Source: an uncultured Lachnospiraceae bacterium (GTDB lineage: Bacteria > Bacillota > Clostridia > Lachnospirales > Lachnospiraceae). From it: 47,088 nt of DNA. Under the pieces are notes generated by a model. That model was not told the origin of the DNA and ran no database searches. It saw nothing but the letters and a program-made list of their open reading frames with translations. Positions 16,290-24,831 of this stretch are shown in pieces; position 1 is the first letter of the stretch; the number at the start of each line of letters is the position of its first letter. The position numbers and the translations under genes were made by a program. The stretch spans positions 1 through 47,088 of the forward strand of contig ONDV01000010.1 of assembly GCA_900316665.1 (NCBI GenBank), given 5' to 3'.

Positions 16290-16715
16290 ATGAAAAAAGC
16301 GGTTTATTCTGACAGAGAACTAATGGAGCTGGCCATAGAGGCCAGGAAGTATGCTTATGCTCCCTATTCCGGCGAGCTCGTAGGCGCGGCACTTCTTTCC
16401 GAAGATGGCGAAGTCTTCAAGGGATGCAATATTGAAAATGCAGCCTATTCACCTTCGAACTGTGCTGAAAGGACGGCGGTATTCAAGGCCGTAAGCAGCG
16501 GAGTCAGGAGTTTTTCGGCCATAGCCGTCGCCGGCGGTCGTGGCGGCAGCGTATCCGGAATGTATCCCCCATGCGGAGTATGCAGGCAGGTGCTGAGAGA
16601 ATTCTGCCCTGATCCATCAAAATTTCGAATAATCCTGGGTAAACCGGATGACCTTAGAATATTTACTCTTGAGGAGCTGCTGCCGGAGAGCTTCGGACCG
16701 GAGAATCTCGAATGA
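16290..16715 (+). CDS. cdd: Cytidine deaminase
   Basis: A 141-residue zinc enzyme converting cytidine or deoxycytidine to (deoxy)uridine in pyrimidine salvage. The family core is complete: YAPYSGELVGAALL, GCNIENAAYSPSNCAERTA (Cys zinc ligand and catalytic Glu) and PPCGVCRQVLREF (two Cys ligands). Length is typical of the homotetrameric form. ATG 16290 is chosen over the in-frame GTG 16284, which overlaps the preceding stop. Its end overlaps the dihydrouridine synthase start by 4 bases (ATGA), suggesting coupling. Confidence 0.93.
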   Translation: MKKAVYSDRELMELAIEARKYAYAPYSGELVGAALLSEDGEVFKGCNIENAAYSPSNCAERTAVFKAVSSGVRSFSAIAVAGGRGGSVSGMYPPCGVCRQVLREFCPDPSKFRIILGKPDDLRIFTLEELLPESFGPENLE

Positions 16716-17815
16716 GCTGCCGGAGTGATAAATTAAGAATTGAATTTGCACCTATGGAAGGGATAACCGGTTATCCCTTCCGCTTTGCGTTCAGGGAGCG
16801 TTTCGGCGGGATCGACAGATTTTATACGCCCTTTCTTTCAGTCAGTCAGAGCCTCGGTTTCGGTCGTCATGAGAGGCGGGAATTGGATACCGGTGAAGAC
16901 GATAAGAATATGGTTCCCACAGTTCCCCAGCTTCTCGTAAAACGCGGAGAGGAGCTTGCCTGGGGCATAGAAGAGCTTATCAGGCTGAACAGGAGAGATG
17001 TAAATATAAATCTCGGCTGCCCGTCGCCTACCGTATATAAGAGGGGCAGGGGCTCCGGCATACTAATTGATCCAACGGCCATCGACAGGATGCTTGACGG
17101 AGCTTTTGAGATACTGGAATCTCATGGCATAGGACCGGATGACTTTAATCTGAGCGTAAAGATGCGGATCGGAATGTATGATACGTCAAAGCTTCATGAA
17201 ACAGCAGAGATAATTAACAGATATCCGGTCTCATATGTAATAGTTCATCCCAGGCTTGGCATACAGGGTTACAGCGGCAAGCCGGATCTCAATGCTTATG
17301 GCATGGCGCTTGAATACTTAAATATTCCTGTACTATATAACGGAGACATAAGAAGCGTCGAAGATCATGACATGATCATGAACCGCTTTCCGGATACTGC
17401 CGGTTTGATGATAGGCAGGGGGCTTCTGGAGGATCCGTTTCTTGCTGAAAAGATCGAATCTCATGTTTCCGGGATAAGATGGTCAGATAATGATGATATA
17501 TCAAGATTAGAATCCTTTACGGAGAAGCTGTATTCAAATTATCTGTCATATATGAATGGCAATGTGAGAAATGCCCTGTCCAGGATGAAGGAATACTGGA
17601 GTCACCTTGCGGACGGACCTTATCTGACATACGACTTAGTCTCTTCAGAATCTTCAAAGGGCGCCTGGGGGAGCAACAGACTTCTATCGAATGATATGAA
17701 ACGGCTTCTGAAGAAATTAAAAAAAGCCGTGACATACGAAGAATATGAAGGGGCAGCGCTTGGGATATTCGAGCTGATGAGGGGGAAAAAGCTGCCGGTG
17801 TCAGGCATATTCTGA
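16712..17815 (+). CDS. dus: tRNA-dihydrouridine synthase family protein
   Basis: A 367-residue FMN enzyme reducing uridines in tRNA with NADPH. TIM-barrel hallmarks: APMEGITGYPFR at the N-terminus, PQLLV, NINLGCPSPTVYKRGRGSGIL with the catalytic Cys, KMRIGM, VIVHPRLG, PVLYNGDIRS and LMIGRGLLEDPFL for phosphate binding. The C-terminal helical domain that contacts tRNA follows. HPR with L in place of the common R-T is a mild variation. Last gene before the riboswitch; no clear terminator after it. Confidence 0.92.
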   Translation: MSCRSDKLRIEFAPMEGITGYPFRFAFRERFGGIDRFYTPFLSVSQSLGFGRHERRELDTGEDDKNMVPTVPQLLVKRGEELAWGIEELIRLNRRDVNINLGCPSPTVYKRGRGSGILIDPTAIDRMLDGAFEILESHGIGPDDFNLSVKMRIGMYDTSKLHETAEIINRYPVSYVIVHPRLGIQGYSGKPDLNAYGMALEYLNIPVLYNGDIRSVEDHDMIMNRFPDTAGLMIGRGLLEDPFLAEKIESHVSGIRWSDNDDISRLESFTEKLYSNYLSYMNGNVRNALSRMKEYWSHLADGPYLTYDLVSSESSKGAWGSNRLLSNDMKRLLKKLKKAVTYEEYEGAALGIFELMRGKKLPVSGIF

Positions 17816-17873
17816 AGCTGCGATTCAACAGTAATTGCATTATTTTATAATCAGCAATAAAAGTAAACTATAA

Positions 17874-17901
17874 TTGATTAATTCGCTTAAATAATTATAA
17901 T
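17874..17901 (+). promoter_or_regulatory. Promoter of the cobalamin riboswitch transcript
   Basis: TTGATT at 17874-17879, 16-base spacer, perfect TATAAT at 17896-17901. The riboswitch begins about 25 bases downstream. Confidence 0.65.
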
Positions 17902-17924
17902 AAATAGCTGACTGGGTATAAGAT

Positions 17925-18095
17925 GTAAAGAGGTAACGCGGTCAGCGCGGCCTCTTTGCTTAATAGGGAATCCGGTGCGAATCCGGAGCAGCAGCCACTA
18001 CTGTAGCAGTTGAGACGCTTGAATGCCATTGGGATATATCCTGAGAAGGCGCGTCGGAAAAAAATCACTGGAGTCAGGAGACCTGTCTTATATCT
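17925..18095 (+). promoter_or_regulatory. Cobalamin (B12) riboswitch
   Basis: Conserved blocks appear in the right order: an initial stem AAAGAGG/CCTCTTT, then GGGAATCCGGTGCGAATCCGG, CAGCAGCCACTACTGTA, the kissing-loop region GAATGCCATTGGGATATATC, and the B12 box end GAGTCAGGAGACCTGTC near 18070-18088. The receptor core differs a little from consensus (CAGCC for the usual CCCGC). It precedes an ECF transporter operon and is thus predicted to repress it when adenosyl- or other cobalamin is plentiful. Confidence 0.9.
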
Positions 18096-18146
18096 TTGAC
18101 TAAGATTGTCCGGGCAGAGGGACAGAGCTTATTCGCGTCAGAAAGA

Positions 18147-18204
18147 CTATGTATGGCATAGCCTCTTTTTCGTGTACGCATTTTCTCCGCCCGTTTGAGC
18201 GGAG
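18147..18204 (+). promoter_or_regulatory. Candidate expression platform: two hairpins, the second holding the ribosome site
   Basis: Hairpin 1: CTATG/CATAG (18147-18161) followed by CCTCTTTTT at 18162-18170; AGAGG at 18116-18120 could extend it to a terminator. Hairpin 2: CTCCGC at 18185-18190 pairs with GCGGAG at 18199-18204, and TTTTATT follows. GGAG at 18201-18204 is also the Shine-Dalgarno site for ATG 18212, so hairpin 2 would hide it or terminate transcription. Confidence 0.6.
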
Positions 18205-18211
18205 TTTTATT

Positions 18212-19183
18212 ATGCGGAAATTTATTGATAAAATTAAAAAGATTCTGGTGAAAATAAGCTATGCCCTGTTCCATAAAAGAGCAGGAAGATACATTCTTAT
18301 CGCATTTATTCTTTTCTTCATAGGAGCGGCCTGGGTTTTACATTCCAATATACAGTCAGCTTCTGCTCCAAAGATGGCAAAGCGCCATGTCATTTCGATG
18401 CAGAAAGACTCTGCATCGTCACATACATACAATTCTTCCGATAAGAAAAATTCCGAAACGGATAAAAAATCTGATTCTGATAAAAAAGATGAAGCTTCTG
18501 ATAAAAAATCCGGTTCTGATAAAAATAATACTTCTTCTGATGATAAAAAATCCGAATCAAATAAAAAGAAAAATTCATCCATTAAGGGATCTACGTCTTC
18601 AGCGAAAAAAGGCTCTGATAAAATCACAGAAAAATCTTCCGGGAAGAGCACTGAAAAATCCTCCCCATCTTCCGGTAATAATGATCCGGCAGGTAAAACC
18701 GGTAATAATGATCCGGCGGCTAAAAGCGAAGAAAGCAGTTCATCGAATGGAATTTCAGATGATAAGACAAGAGACAGCACTGCCGATAAAGACAATGTCA
18801 CAGTTACCCTGACTATAGATATTTCAAGAATCAGCGGAGAAAATTCAAAGAAACTTATAAACCAGGATGACAGAGAGAGAGCTGCGTCATCAGGCGGGAC
18901 ACTTCTTTCGACTAAACTCTCCATGAAAGACACTGATACCGTATATGACGCTCTTATCACATCCTGTCAGGCAGCGGGAATAGAGATGGGAGCGAGAGAC
19001 AGTATATACGATATGTATGTATATGAGATAGATTCATTCAAGGAATTCGACAGCGGTTCCGCAAGCGGATGGATGTATTCTGTCAACGGAAGCTTTCCTC
19101 AGCGAAGCTGCTCAGATTATAAGCTTTCTGACGGCGACAGAATTGTCTGGACCTATGTAAATGATTATACAAATATGACATGA
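18212..19183 (+). CDS. Surface DUF4430 protein of the cobalamin-regulated operon
   Basis: A 323-residue protein. Membrane segment at ~24-43 (GRYILIAFILFFIGAAWVL), then a ~150-residue Ser/Asp/Lys-rich spacer (SDKKS repeats) that would span the wall, then a DUF4430 domain at ~213-323 ending GWMYSVNGSFPQ...LSDGDRIVWTYVND. DUF4430 resembles the C-terminal domain of transcobalamin and intrinsic factor, so it is a good candidate to bind a corrinoid outside the cell. Start ATG 18212 uses GGAG at 18201-18204; a reading from 18149 lacks a ribosome site and crosses the regulatory hairpins. First gene of the ECF operon; next gene starts 10 bases later. Confidence 0.8.
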   Translation: MRKFIDKIKKILVKISYALFHKRAGRYILIAFILFFIGAAWVLHSNIQSASAPKMAKRHVISMQKDSASSHTYNSSDKKNSETDKKSDSDKKDEASDKKSGSDKNNTSSDDKKSESNKKKNSSIKGSTSSAKKGSDKITEKSSGKSTEKSSPSSGNNDPAGKTGNNDPAAKSEESSSSNGISDDKTRDSTADKDNVTVTLTIDISRISGENSKKLINQDDRERAASSGGTLLSTKLSMKDTDTVYDALITSCQAAGIEMGARDSIYDMYVYEIDSFKEFDSGSASGWMYSVNGSFPQRSCSDYKLSDGDRIVWTYVNDYTNMT

Positions 19184-19193
19184 AGGAGAAAGA

Positions 19194-20099
19194 GTGACAT
19201 ACGACAGTTTAAATGACCTGCATCCTCTGACTGCATTTTTATTTTTTTCATATGCAGAGATCATTACAATGAGCACAGATAATCCGATAATAACAGCAAT
19301 ATCTCTGACAGCTGCCGGACTTTATTCTCTTCGTCTTTCCGGGAAAAAGGCGCTTTTAACTATTTTTAAGATTTGCCTGATCATCCCTTTGACAGGAGCG
19401 GTGAACTTTCTCACCGTGCATACAGGAGCCCACGTTCTTTTTTACTTAAACGGCAATCCCATGACGCTTGAAGCTATGCTCAGAGGTTTTTTAAATGGTC
19501 TTATCATTATTGCTGTAATCTTATGGTTTATGTCTGAGAATAAAATAATTACGGATGAGAAGATGATATGGCTCTTTGGCAGCGTTGCCCCCAAGACCGG
19601 GCTTACAATATCAATGATGCTTAGATACATACCCATGCTGAAGAGAAGATTTACGGAAGTGCATTCCGCTGAGATCGCAATGGGACATGACGGACATTCA
19701 GGCTTCGGAAAAATGAGACAGTCGGCACGTGAATTTGACTGCGTCCTGACATGGAGCCTCGAGACTTCCATAGAGCGCGGCAACGCCATGGAAGAAAGAG
19801 GATATGGAATAGGAAAGAGGACTTCATATATGAGATATCATATAAAAAAGAGTGACATTCCGGTGATTGCCGTGGAATCTGTCCTGGCCTCAGTCTGCCT
19901 CTTTCTTATCATAAAGGGAGTCGGGCGGTTTACGTCATACCCGATGGGTGGGAGAAAAAAAACGTCTTTAATGATGGCTTTTTCAGCGACGGGATTGGAA
20001 ACGCTTCTTTATCTTCTGGCAGCTCTGCTTTTCATTCTTCCTCTTTGCATGGATGTAGTTTCTGAGATCAGATGGAAGAGGGGTGACGATAATGCCTGA
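19194..20099 (+). CDS. ecfT: ECF transporter transmembrane component EcfT
   Basis: A 301-residue membrane protein that couples the ATPases to the S component in energy-coupling factor transporters. It has about five to six hydrophobic segments, and the cytoplasmic helix region bears the Arg-rich family block TSIERGNAMEERGYG near residues 195-210. GTG 19194 follows AAGGAGA at 19182-19188. Overlaps the ATPase gene by 8 bases. Its dedication to this operon suggests a group I (own-module) ECF system rather than a shared one. Confidence 0.85.
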   Translation: MTYDSLNDLHPLTAFLFFSYAEIITMSTDNPIITAISLTAAGLYSLRLSGKKALLTIFKICLIIPLTGAVNFLTVHTGAHVLFYLNGNPMTLEAMLRGFLNGLIIIAVILWFMSENKIITDEKMIWLFGSVAPKTGLTISMMLRYIPMLKRRFTEVHSAEIAMGHDGHSGFGKMRQSAREFDCVLTWSLETSIERGNAMEERGYGIGKRTSYMRYHIKKSDIPVIAVESVLASVCLFLIIKGVGRFTSYPMGGRKKTSLMMAFSATGLETLLYLLAALLFILPLCMDVVSEIRWKRGDDNA

Positions 20100-21930
20100 A
20101 AGAATAATTACATTTAATGATGTGTCATTCACTTATCCGAACTGTGAAACGGCAGCTCTTCGCCATATAAATGTATCGTTTAAAGAAGGCGGCTTTTATC
20201 TTATCACAGGACCATCCGGCTCAGGCAAGAGCACCCTTCTTCGCCTGATGAAAAAAAGCGCCGCGCCTTACGGATTGTTAAATGGAGAAATTCTCATTCA
20301 CGGCAGCAGGGTCTCTGACATGGATCTAAAGGCTGCATCTACTATAACGGGTTTTGTGTCACAGGATCCTGACGCTTCTATAGTGACAAATAAGGTATGG
20401 CATGAGCTGGCATTCGGACTGGAAAATCTGGGCTGCGATCAGGAGCTGATGGAGAGACGTATTGGCGAGATCGTGAATTTTCTCGGCATTATGCCCTGGT
20501 TTTATTCTGATACCGACGAGCTTTCGGGCGGGCAGAAGCAGATATTGAATCTGGCTTCGGTGGTGGTCATGGAGCCTGAAGTCCTCCTGCTGGATGAGCC
20601 GACGGCGCAGCTTGATCCGCTCGCAGCATCCCGTTTTCTGGAATGTGTGAGGCGTGTCCATGACGAGCTTGGCACTACAATAATAATGACCGAACACAGG
20701 CTGGAGGAAGTATTCGGAATGGCTGAGTATGTGATGAGGCTTCAGGACGGAGAGATAAAATACGAGGGCACTCCCCGTCAGCTTCTGGCACATTGCCGCA
20801 TGGATGATCCGGAATATCCGTCGGCGTCAAGGATAGCGGCCGGGTACAATTCCGTTTCAGGTGAAAAGATTATTGACGACAGCAGCATGCCGATTTCGGT
20901 GAGAGACGGAAGGCAGATGATGGCAGGCATTTTTTCTGAACTTGGCAATGGCATGACGTGTAGATCTTGTGAACCGGGGAATGGCATGTCATGCAAATCT
21001 TCTGAACCCGGCAGCAGTATGTCATGCAAATCTTCTGAACCCGGCAGCAGTAGGGCATGTAAATCTTCTGAACCGGGCAGCCGAACGATGGATGAAAAGT
21101 CAGAAGAAAAAGATCAGTTTCTTCTTCGAGCTGACGGAATCAGTTTCAGATATACGAGAGACGGACCGTTGATTCTTAATGGCCTTTCATTAGAAATAAG
21201 AAGTGGCGAGATTTTTTCAATCGTTGGTGGAAACGGCAGCGGCAAGAGCACACTGTTAAAGCTCCTGTCCGGAGCTCTGCCTTTTCGTCACGGTAAATAC
21301 ATATCTTTTGGTAAAAGGGTAAAGACTGTCTCTGATATAAAAAGGGGCAGCGGAGGGCTCGTTCTCCTGCCCCAGGATCCGAAGGCTCTTTTCCACGGTA
21401 TAAGCGCGAGAGAGGAGTGGCAGGAGATGAGGAAGAGTCCGTCTGATCCTGATGAAGAGAGAGAAGAAAATGAAATTTTCTCTGCCCTTGCCGAAAGACT
21501 TTCACTTACCGGGAAAGGAGATTTAAACCCATACGACCTGTCAGGCGGGGAACAGCAGCGGCTGGCACTTGGGAAACTTTTGCTTACGGATCCCAAACTT
21601 CTGCTTCTCGATGAGCCGACTAAGGGACTCGATCCTTATTCGAAGGAGAGTCTGGCTGACATACTTATGGAATTAAAGGACAGGGGAAAGACCGTGGTCC
21701 TGGTGACTCATGACCTGGAATTTGCCGCTATGTATTCTGACAGGACCGCTATGATGTTTGACGGGAGACTTGGCAAAGGATCAGATCCGAAAACCTTTTT
21801 CTCGGAAAACAGATTCTATACGACAGCAGCTGCCAGGATATCAAGCGGGTATCTGAAAGACTGCGTGACTGTACAGCAGTGCGTCACGGCTTTAAAAGAG
21901 AAGTATGAATATGGAAGATGCGGGAATTAA
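20092..21930 (+). CDS. Fused double ATPase (EcfA-EcfA') of the ECF transporter
   Basis: A 612-residue protein with two complete ABC ATPase domains. NBD1 (~1-240): Walker A GPSGSGKST near 40-48, signature LSGGQKQ, Walker B LLLDEPT, EHRLEE His switch. NBD2 (~345-590): GGNGSGKST near 378, LSGGEQQRL, LLLLDEPTKGLDP, THDLEF. Between them, residues ~281-333 hold four Cys-containing 11-residue repeats of the form MSCKSSEPGSS. Most ECF systems have two separate ATPases or such fusions; this one hydrolyses ATP to drive vitamin uptake. ATG 20092 is preferred over GTG 20083, with GAGGGG before it. Overlaps the S-component gene by 26 bases. Confidence 0.9.
   Translation: MPERIITFNDVSFTYPNCETAALRHINVSFKEGGFYLITGPSGSGKSTLLRLMKKSAAPYGLLNGEILIHGSRVSDMDLKAASTITGFVSQDPDASIVTNKVWHELAFGLENLGCDQELMERRIGEIVNFLGIMPWFYSDTDELSGGQKQILNLASVVVMEPEVLLLDEPTAQLDPLAASRFLECVRRVHDELGTTIIMTEHRLEEVFGMAEYVMRLQDGEIKYEGTPRQLLAHCRMDDPEYPSASRIAAGYNSVSGEKIIDDSSMPISVRDGRQMMAGIFSELGNGMTCRSCEPGNGMSCKSSEPGSSMSCKSSEPGSSRACKSSEPGSRTMDEKSEEKDQFLLRADGISFRYTRDGPLILNGLSLEIRSGEIFSIVGGNGSGKSTLLKLLSGALPFRHGKYISFGKRVKTVSDIKRGSGGLVLLPQDPKALFHGISAREEWQEMRKSPSDPDEEREENEIFSALAERLSLTGKGDLNPYDLSGGEQQRLALGKLLLTDPKLLLLDEPTKGLDPYSKESLADILMELKDRGKTVVLVTHDLEFAAMYSDRTAMMFDGRLGKGSDPKTFFSENRFYTTAAARISSGYLKDCVTVQQCVTALKEKYEYGRCGN
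20938..21086 (+). repeat. 33-bp tandem repeat in the ATPase linker, four copies
   Basis: Units coding (G/S)(S/N)xxxCxSxEPG: copies run GNGMTCRSCEP, GNGMSCKSSEP, GSSMSCKSSEP, GSSRACKSSEP. The middle two are nearly identical in DNA, so the array is recent or still changing. Confidence 0.85.
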
Positions 21931-22891
21931 ATCATATGAGAAACAGAAAAAGCGGCTTACTTTCTTTTCACTTGCCGTCTTGTTTCTTTTGATCCCGGTT
22001 ACTATCGGAATCACGTTTTTTCTCTTTCTCGGACGCCATTATATGTTGGTAAGCATTTTGATCCTTGCAGAGACTATTCTACCGTTTTTTATTATGTATG
22101 AGAAACGGCCGCCGAGAGCCAGAGAGACTGTAATGACAGCTATACTCTCTGCGATGACGGTAGTGGGAGACCTCCTGTCACTTCAGATACTCCCTGTCCA
22201 GATGGGCACTTCACTTGTAATCATATCGGGAATAGCATTCGGTCCGGAAACCGGATTTCTTGTCGGAGCGCTCTCGAGATTTATCGTGAACTTCTTTCTG
22301 GGGCAGGGGGCATGGACGCCTTGGCAGATGTTTGCCTGGGGAATGATGGGATATCTGGCAGGGTTTTCCTTTAATAAGGTTGACCCGGCATCGATAAGGC
22401 ACGGCAGATGGTTTGAGGAAAACAGGATAAATTCCAGAAGCTTCCGGATCATACTTGGTCCCCTTATTACTGTAATGATAGCTGAAGCTATAGCCTATCT
22501 GCATTTTCTCATCTTTCCTATGGGAGATAATACATTTTTCGGCTGGCGCATTTATCTCTTCGGCGCGGCAGGTCTAATAGCAGGTGCGCTGCTGCAGAGG
22601 AAGCGTCTGCCGGCTGACAATATCACGCTTACTGTTTTTACTTTTTTTACGGTGCTGATACTTTACGGAGGTGTGATGAATCTATGCGCCACAGTGACAT
22701 CTCTTGCAATTCCCGGAAACGGGTTTGACGGATCATTTGGCAATACTCTTAAAATTTTCTATATCAGCGGCCTGCCCTATGATCTCTGGCACGCGTTCAG
22801 AGCGGCTTTTGTGACTTTTCTCTTTGGTAATACGGTACTAAGGAAACTGGAGAGAATAAAAGTAAAATATGGTTTCAATAATTTTTATTAA
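21905..22891 (+). CDS. ECF transporter S component, probable corrinoid-binding subunit
   Basis: A 328-residue membrane protein with about eight to nine hydrophobic segments. The segment GPETGFLVGALSRFIVNFFLG followed by TPWQMFAWGMMGYLAGF near residues 118-160 is the typical S-component signature. It is longer than the usual ~180-200 residues. Position in a B12-riboswitch operon makes cobalamin or a precursor the likely substrate, an inference from context. Starts at ATG 21905 (or 21911), overlapping the ATPase gene; the next gene is 18 bases downstream. Confidence 0.8.
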   Translation: MNMEDAGIKSYEKQKKRLTFFSLAVLFLLIPVTIGITFFLFLGRHYMLVSILILAETILPFFIMYEKRPPRARETVMTAILSAMTVVGDLLSLQILPVQMGTSLVIISGIAFGPETGFLVGALSRFIVNFFLGQGAWTPWQMFAWGMMGYLAGFSFNKVDPASIRHGRWFEENRINSRSFRIILGPLITVMIAEAIAYLHFLIFPMGDNTFFGWRIYLFGAAGLIAGALLQRKRLPADNITLTVFTFFTVLILYGGVMNLCATVTSLAIPGNGFDGSFGNTLKIFYISGLPYDLWHAFRAAFVTFLFGNTVLRKLERIKVKYGFNNFY

Positions 22892-22909
22892 ATACAGGAA
22901 GGAAATTCT

Positions 22910-24730
22910 ATGAAAAAGAAAAAATTACTGTCTTATATGCTTGCCGGCTTTATGCTTGCCGGTGCTGTTTCGAATGCACCGGGGAATAGCTTCTCTGTCA
23001 GAGCAGCCGGCACATATGGCTATCTTCCACGCACGCTTTCCGATACTGAGCTGAAATGGTCCTGCAAGGTCAACAGAAATTATAAAGATGGAGACGATAA
23101 TACCTATATTAACAATCCCACACAGGTAGTTTTGCTGAATGGCTATGTATATATAGTATCAGGCGGATATCTTTATAAGATAAAGGAAGGCTCAGTAAGC
23201 GGAGAAGTGGATCCGGAGAGCCTTGAGAGTGTATCCGGCGTTGGAAACGGATATAACGTTTTTTTGTCCCAAGGAAAATCAAACGGCAGGGATGTCCTGC
23301 TTGTGCAAAATTGCGCGTATTCTTACAGCAGTGTCAGCGCTTACTATGCCGATGACCTGAAAAAAGCATGGGAATGCGACGATGTTGCTTCAACATCCTA
23401 TGGCAATTCACCTCTTACATTTTATGATGGTTATATATATGGAAATAACGGCTCGGACGATTTCGCTTTGAATGCTGATACGGGTTCTATGGTCTGGAAA
23501 AATACTGATAATAATCCTCATTCTGATTATTCAGCCATAAGCAATACAGCTCCGGCAGCTGTCGGTAACTTCGTAATTTACGGAGACAACGGAGGTTACC
23601 TCAAAGTATATAGCGCAGGAGCTGATGAGGATGGAAAAGTCAACAGTCAGACAAAGGAATCTGAAAACCGCATTTATTCTTCCATAAAATATGATAATGG
23701 TTATTTATATTATCTGACCTGCACATATGGAAATGCTCCGGAACTTCATAAGACGAAATTCGATGAGGCTGATGGAACTCTTGGAGTGGATTCTAAAGTT
23801 AATATCAATGCAGTTTATACGACATCCAGCCCTGAGATAAAGGACGGAAAAATCTATATCAGCGGGCAGAAAGATAAAAATGACGGCTCCATATTTGTAT
23901 ATGATGAGAATTCACTGGCTCTTCTGGCTTCGGCTGATACCAAGGGAACAGGCAAGCTCTACGATATAAAAGCAGTTACAGATCCTGCCGACAAGGATAA
24001 TACATTAATTTATACTGCATCGTATAACCAGCCCGGAAGCGTCATCAGTTCTTCCTTCAAAGATAATAAGCTGATGGATGCGGTAAGTTATCAGGAACTT
24101 ACAAAAGGCCTTGCTGATCAGTATAGTGATGCTCAGGTGACGGTAGGCTCTGACGGTACTGTCTATTATTCAAATGATTCCGGTGTCCTTACAGCTATCG
24201 CTGCAAAGACTGAGACAAAGGCTGTGGATTACAAGATCACAACCGTCGAGCCGTCATATACCTATGGCAGCAGCGAAGGCCTCACGATAAAGTCGGACGG
24301 CGACTTCGACCAGTTCCAGGCTCTCTATATCGATAACAAGCTGGTCGACAAGTCAAATTACACCGTAAAGAAAGGATCTACTATAGTCACTCTTAAGGAT
24401 TCCTTCCTAAATACGCTTTCTGCAGGCGATCATATCGTAGAATTTAAATATAAATACGGCACGACGAATCCCGTGACAACCACCTTCCACATTCTTCCGA
24501 AGAAAGCTGCCGCAGGCACATCCGTAAAGGCAGAAACAATAAATGGAGCATCAAAAAATGCCGGCTCAAACCCGAACGGAAGAATGAAGTCTGATATCAG
24601 ATCTCCAAAGACCGGAGTAAATCTAAATAAGAACGCGATCTTAATGTTGGCACTTATGCTTACTCTTACTGCTGCATCAGGAATATTTGGAATGATGGAG
24701 CTTAGAGAGGCAAACAGGAAGCGCGTCTGA
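22910..24730 (+). CDS. Sortase-anchored beta-propeller surface protein with X2-like domain
   Basis: A 606-residue secreted protein. Signal peptide at ~1-32 (LLSYMLAGFMLAGAVS). A PQQ-type beta-propeller at ~35-435 shows repeating strands such as LNGYVYIVSGGYLYKI, TFYDGYIYGNNG, FVIYGDNGGYLKVY and VGSDGTVYYSND. An X2-like immunoglobulin fold lies at ~440-535 (SYTYGSSEGLTIKSDGDFDQ). The C-terminus holds SPKTG at 565-569, a hydrophobic stretch and a basic end, a sortase sorting signal. AGGAAGGAA precedes ATG 22910. Last gene of the ECF operon, so it probably presents ligand or scaffolds the DUF4430 protein. Propeller blades often bind small ligands, but no binding residues can be named. Confidence 0.8.
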   Translation: MKKKKLLSYMLAGFMLAGAVSNAPGNSFSVRAAGTYGYLPRTLSDTELKWSCKVNRNYKDGDDNTYINNPTQVVLLNGYVYIVSGGYLYKIKEGSVSGEVDPESLESVSGVGNGYNVFLSQGKSNGRDVLLVQNCAYSYSSVSAYYADDLKKAWECDDVASTSYGNSPLTFYDGYIYGNNGSDDFALNADTGSMVWKNTDNNPHSDYSAISNTAPAAVGNFVIYGDNGGYLKVYSAGADEDGKVNSQTKESENRIYSSIKYDNGYLYYLTCTYGNAPELHKTKFDEADGTLGVDSKVNINAVYTTSSPEIKDGKIYISGQKDKNDGSIFVYDENSLALLASADTKGTGKLYDIKAVTDPADKDNTLIYTASYNQPGSVISSSFKDNKLMDAVSYQELTKGLADQYSDAQVTVGSDGTVYYSNDSGVLTAIAAKTETKAVDYKITTVEPSYTYGSSEGLTIKSDGDFDQFQALYIDNKLVDKSNYTVKKGSTIVTLKDSFLNTLSAGDHIVEFKYKYGTTNPVTTTFHILPKKAAAGTSVKAETINGASKNAGSNPNGRMKSDIRSPKTGVNLNKNAILMLALMLTLTAASGIFGMMELREANRKRV

Positions 24731-24831
24731 CTCATAAATAAAGAAATTTTACTCTTCATTTTATTGTATAATCTTCATGTAATCATTGAGTTTTTTGTCG
24801 CGTGAGATTTCAGCCAGGAAAGAGGAAAGTT

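Noticed and set aside
17821..17875. Intrinsic terminator after the dus gene
   Set aside because: Only a 5-bp ATTGC/GCAAT pair with a 15-base loop and no good T run; not convincing.
18259..18960. 233-residue minus-strand frame
   Set aside because: Mirror of the Ser/Asp/Lys-rich spacer of the DUF4430 protein; composition is repeats of Ser/Leu/Phe without family pattern.
20083..20092. GTG 20083 as start of the fused ATPase
   Set aside because: It lies in the likely ribosome site GAGGGG, and ATG 20092 has suitable spacing.
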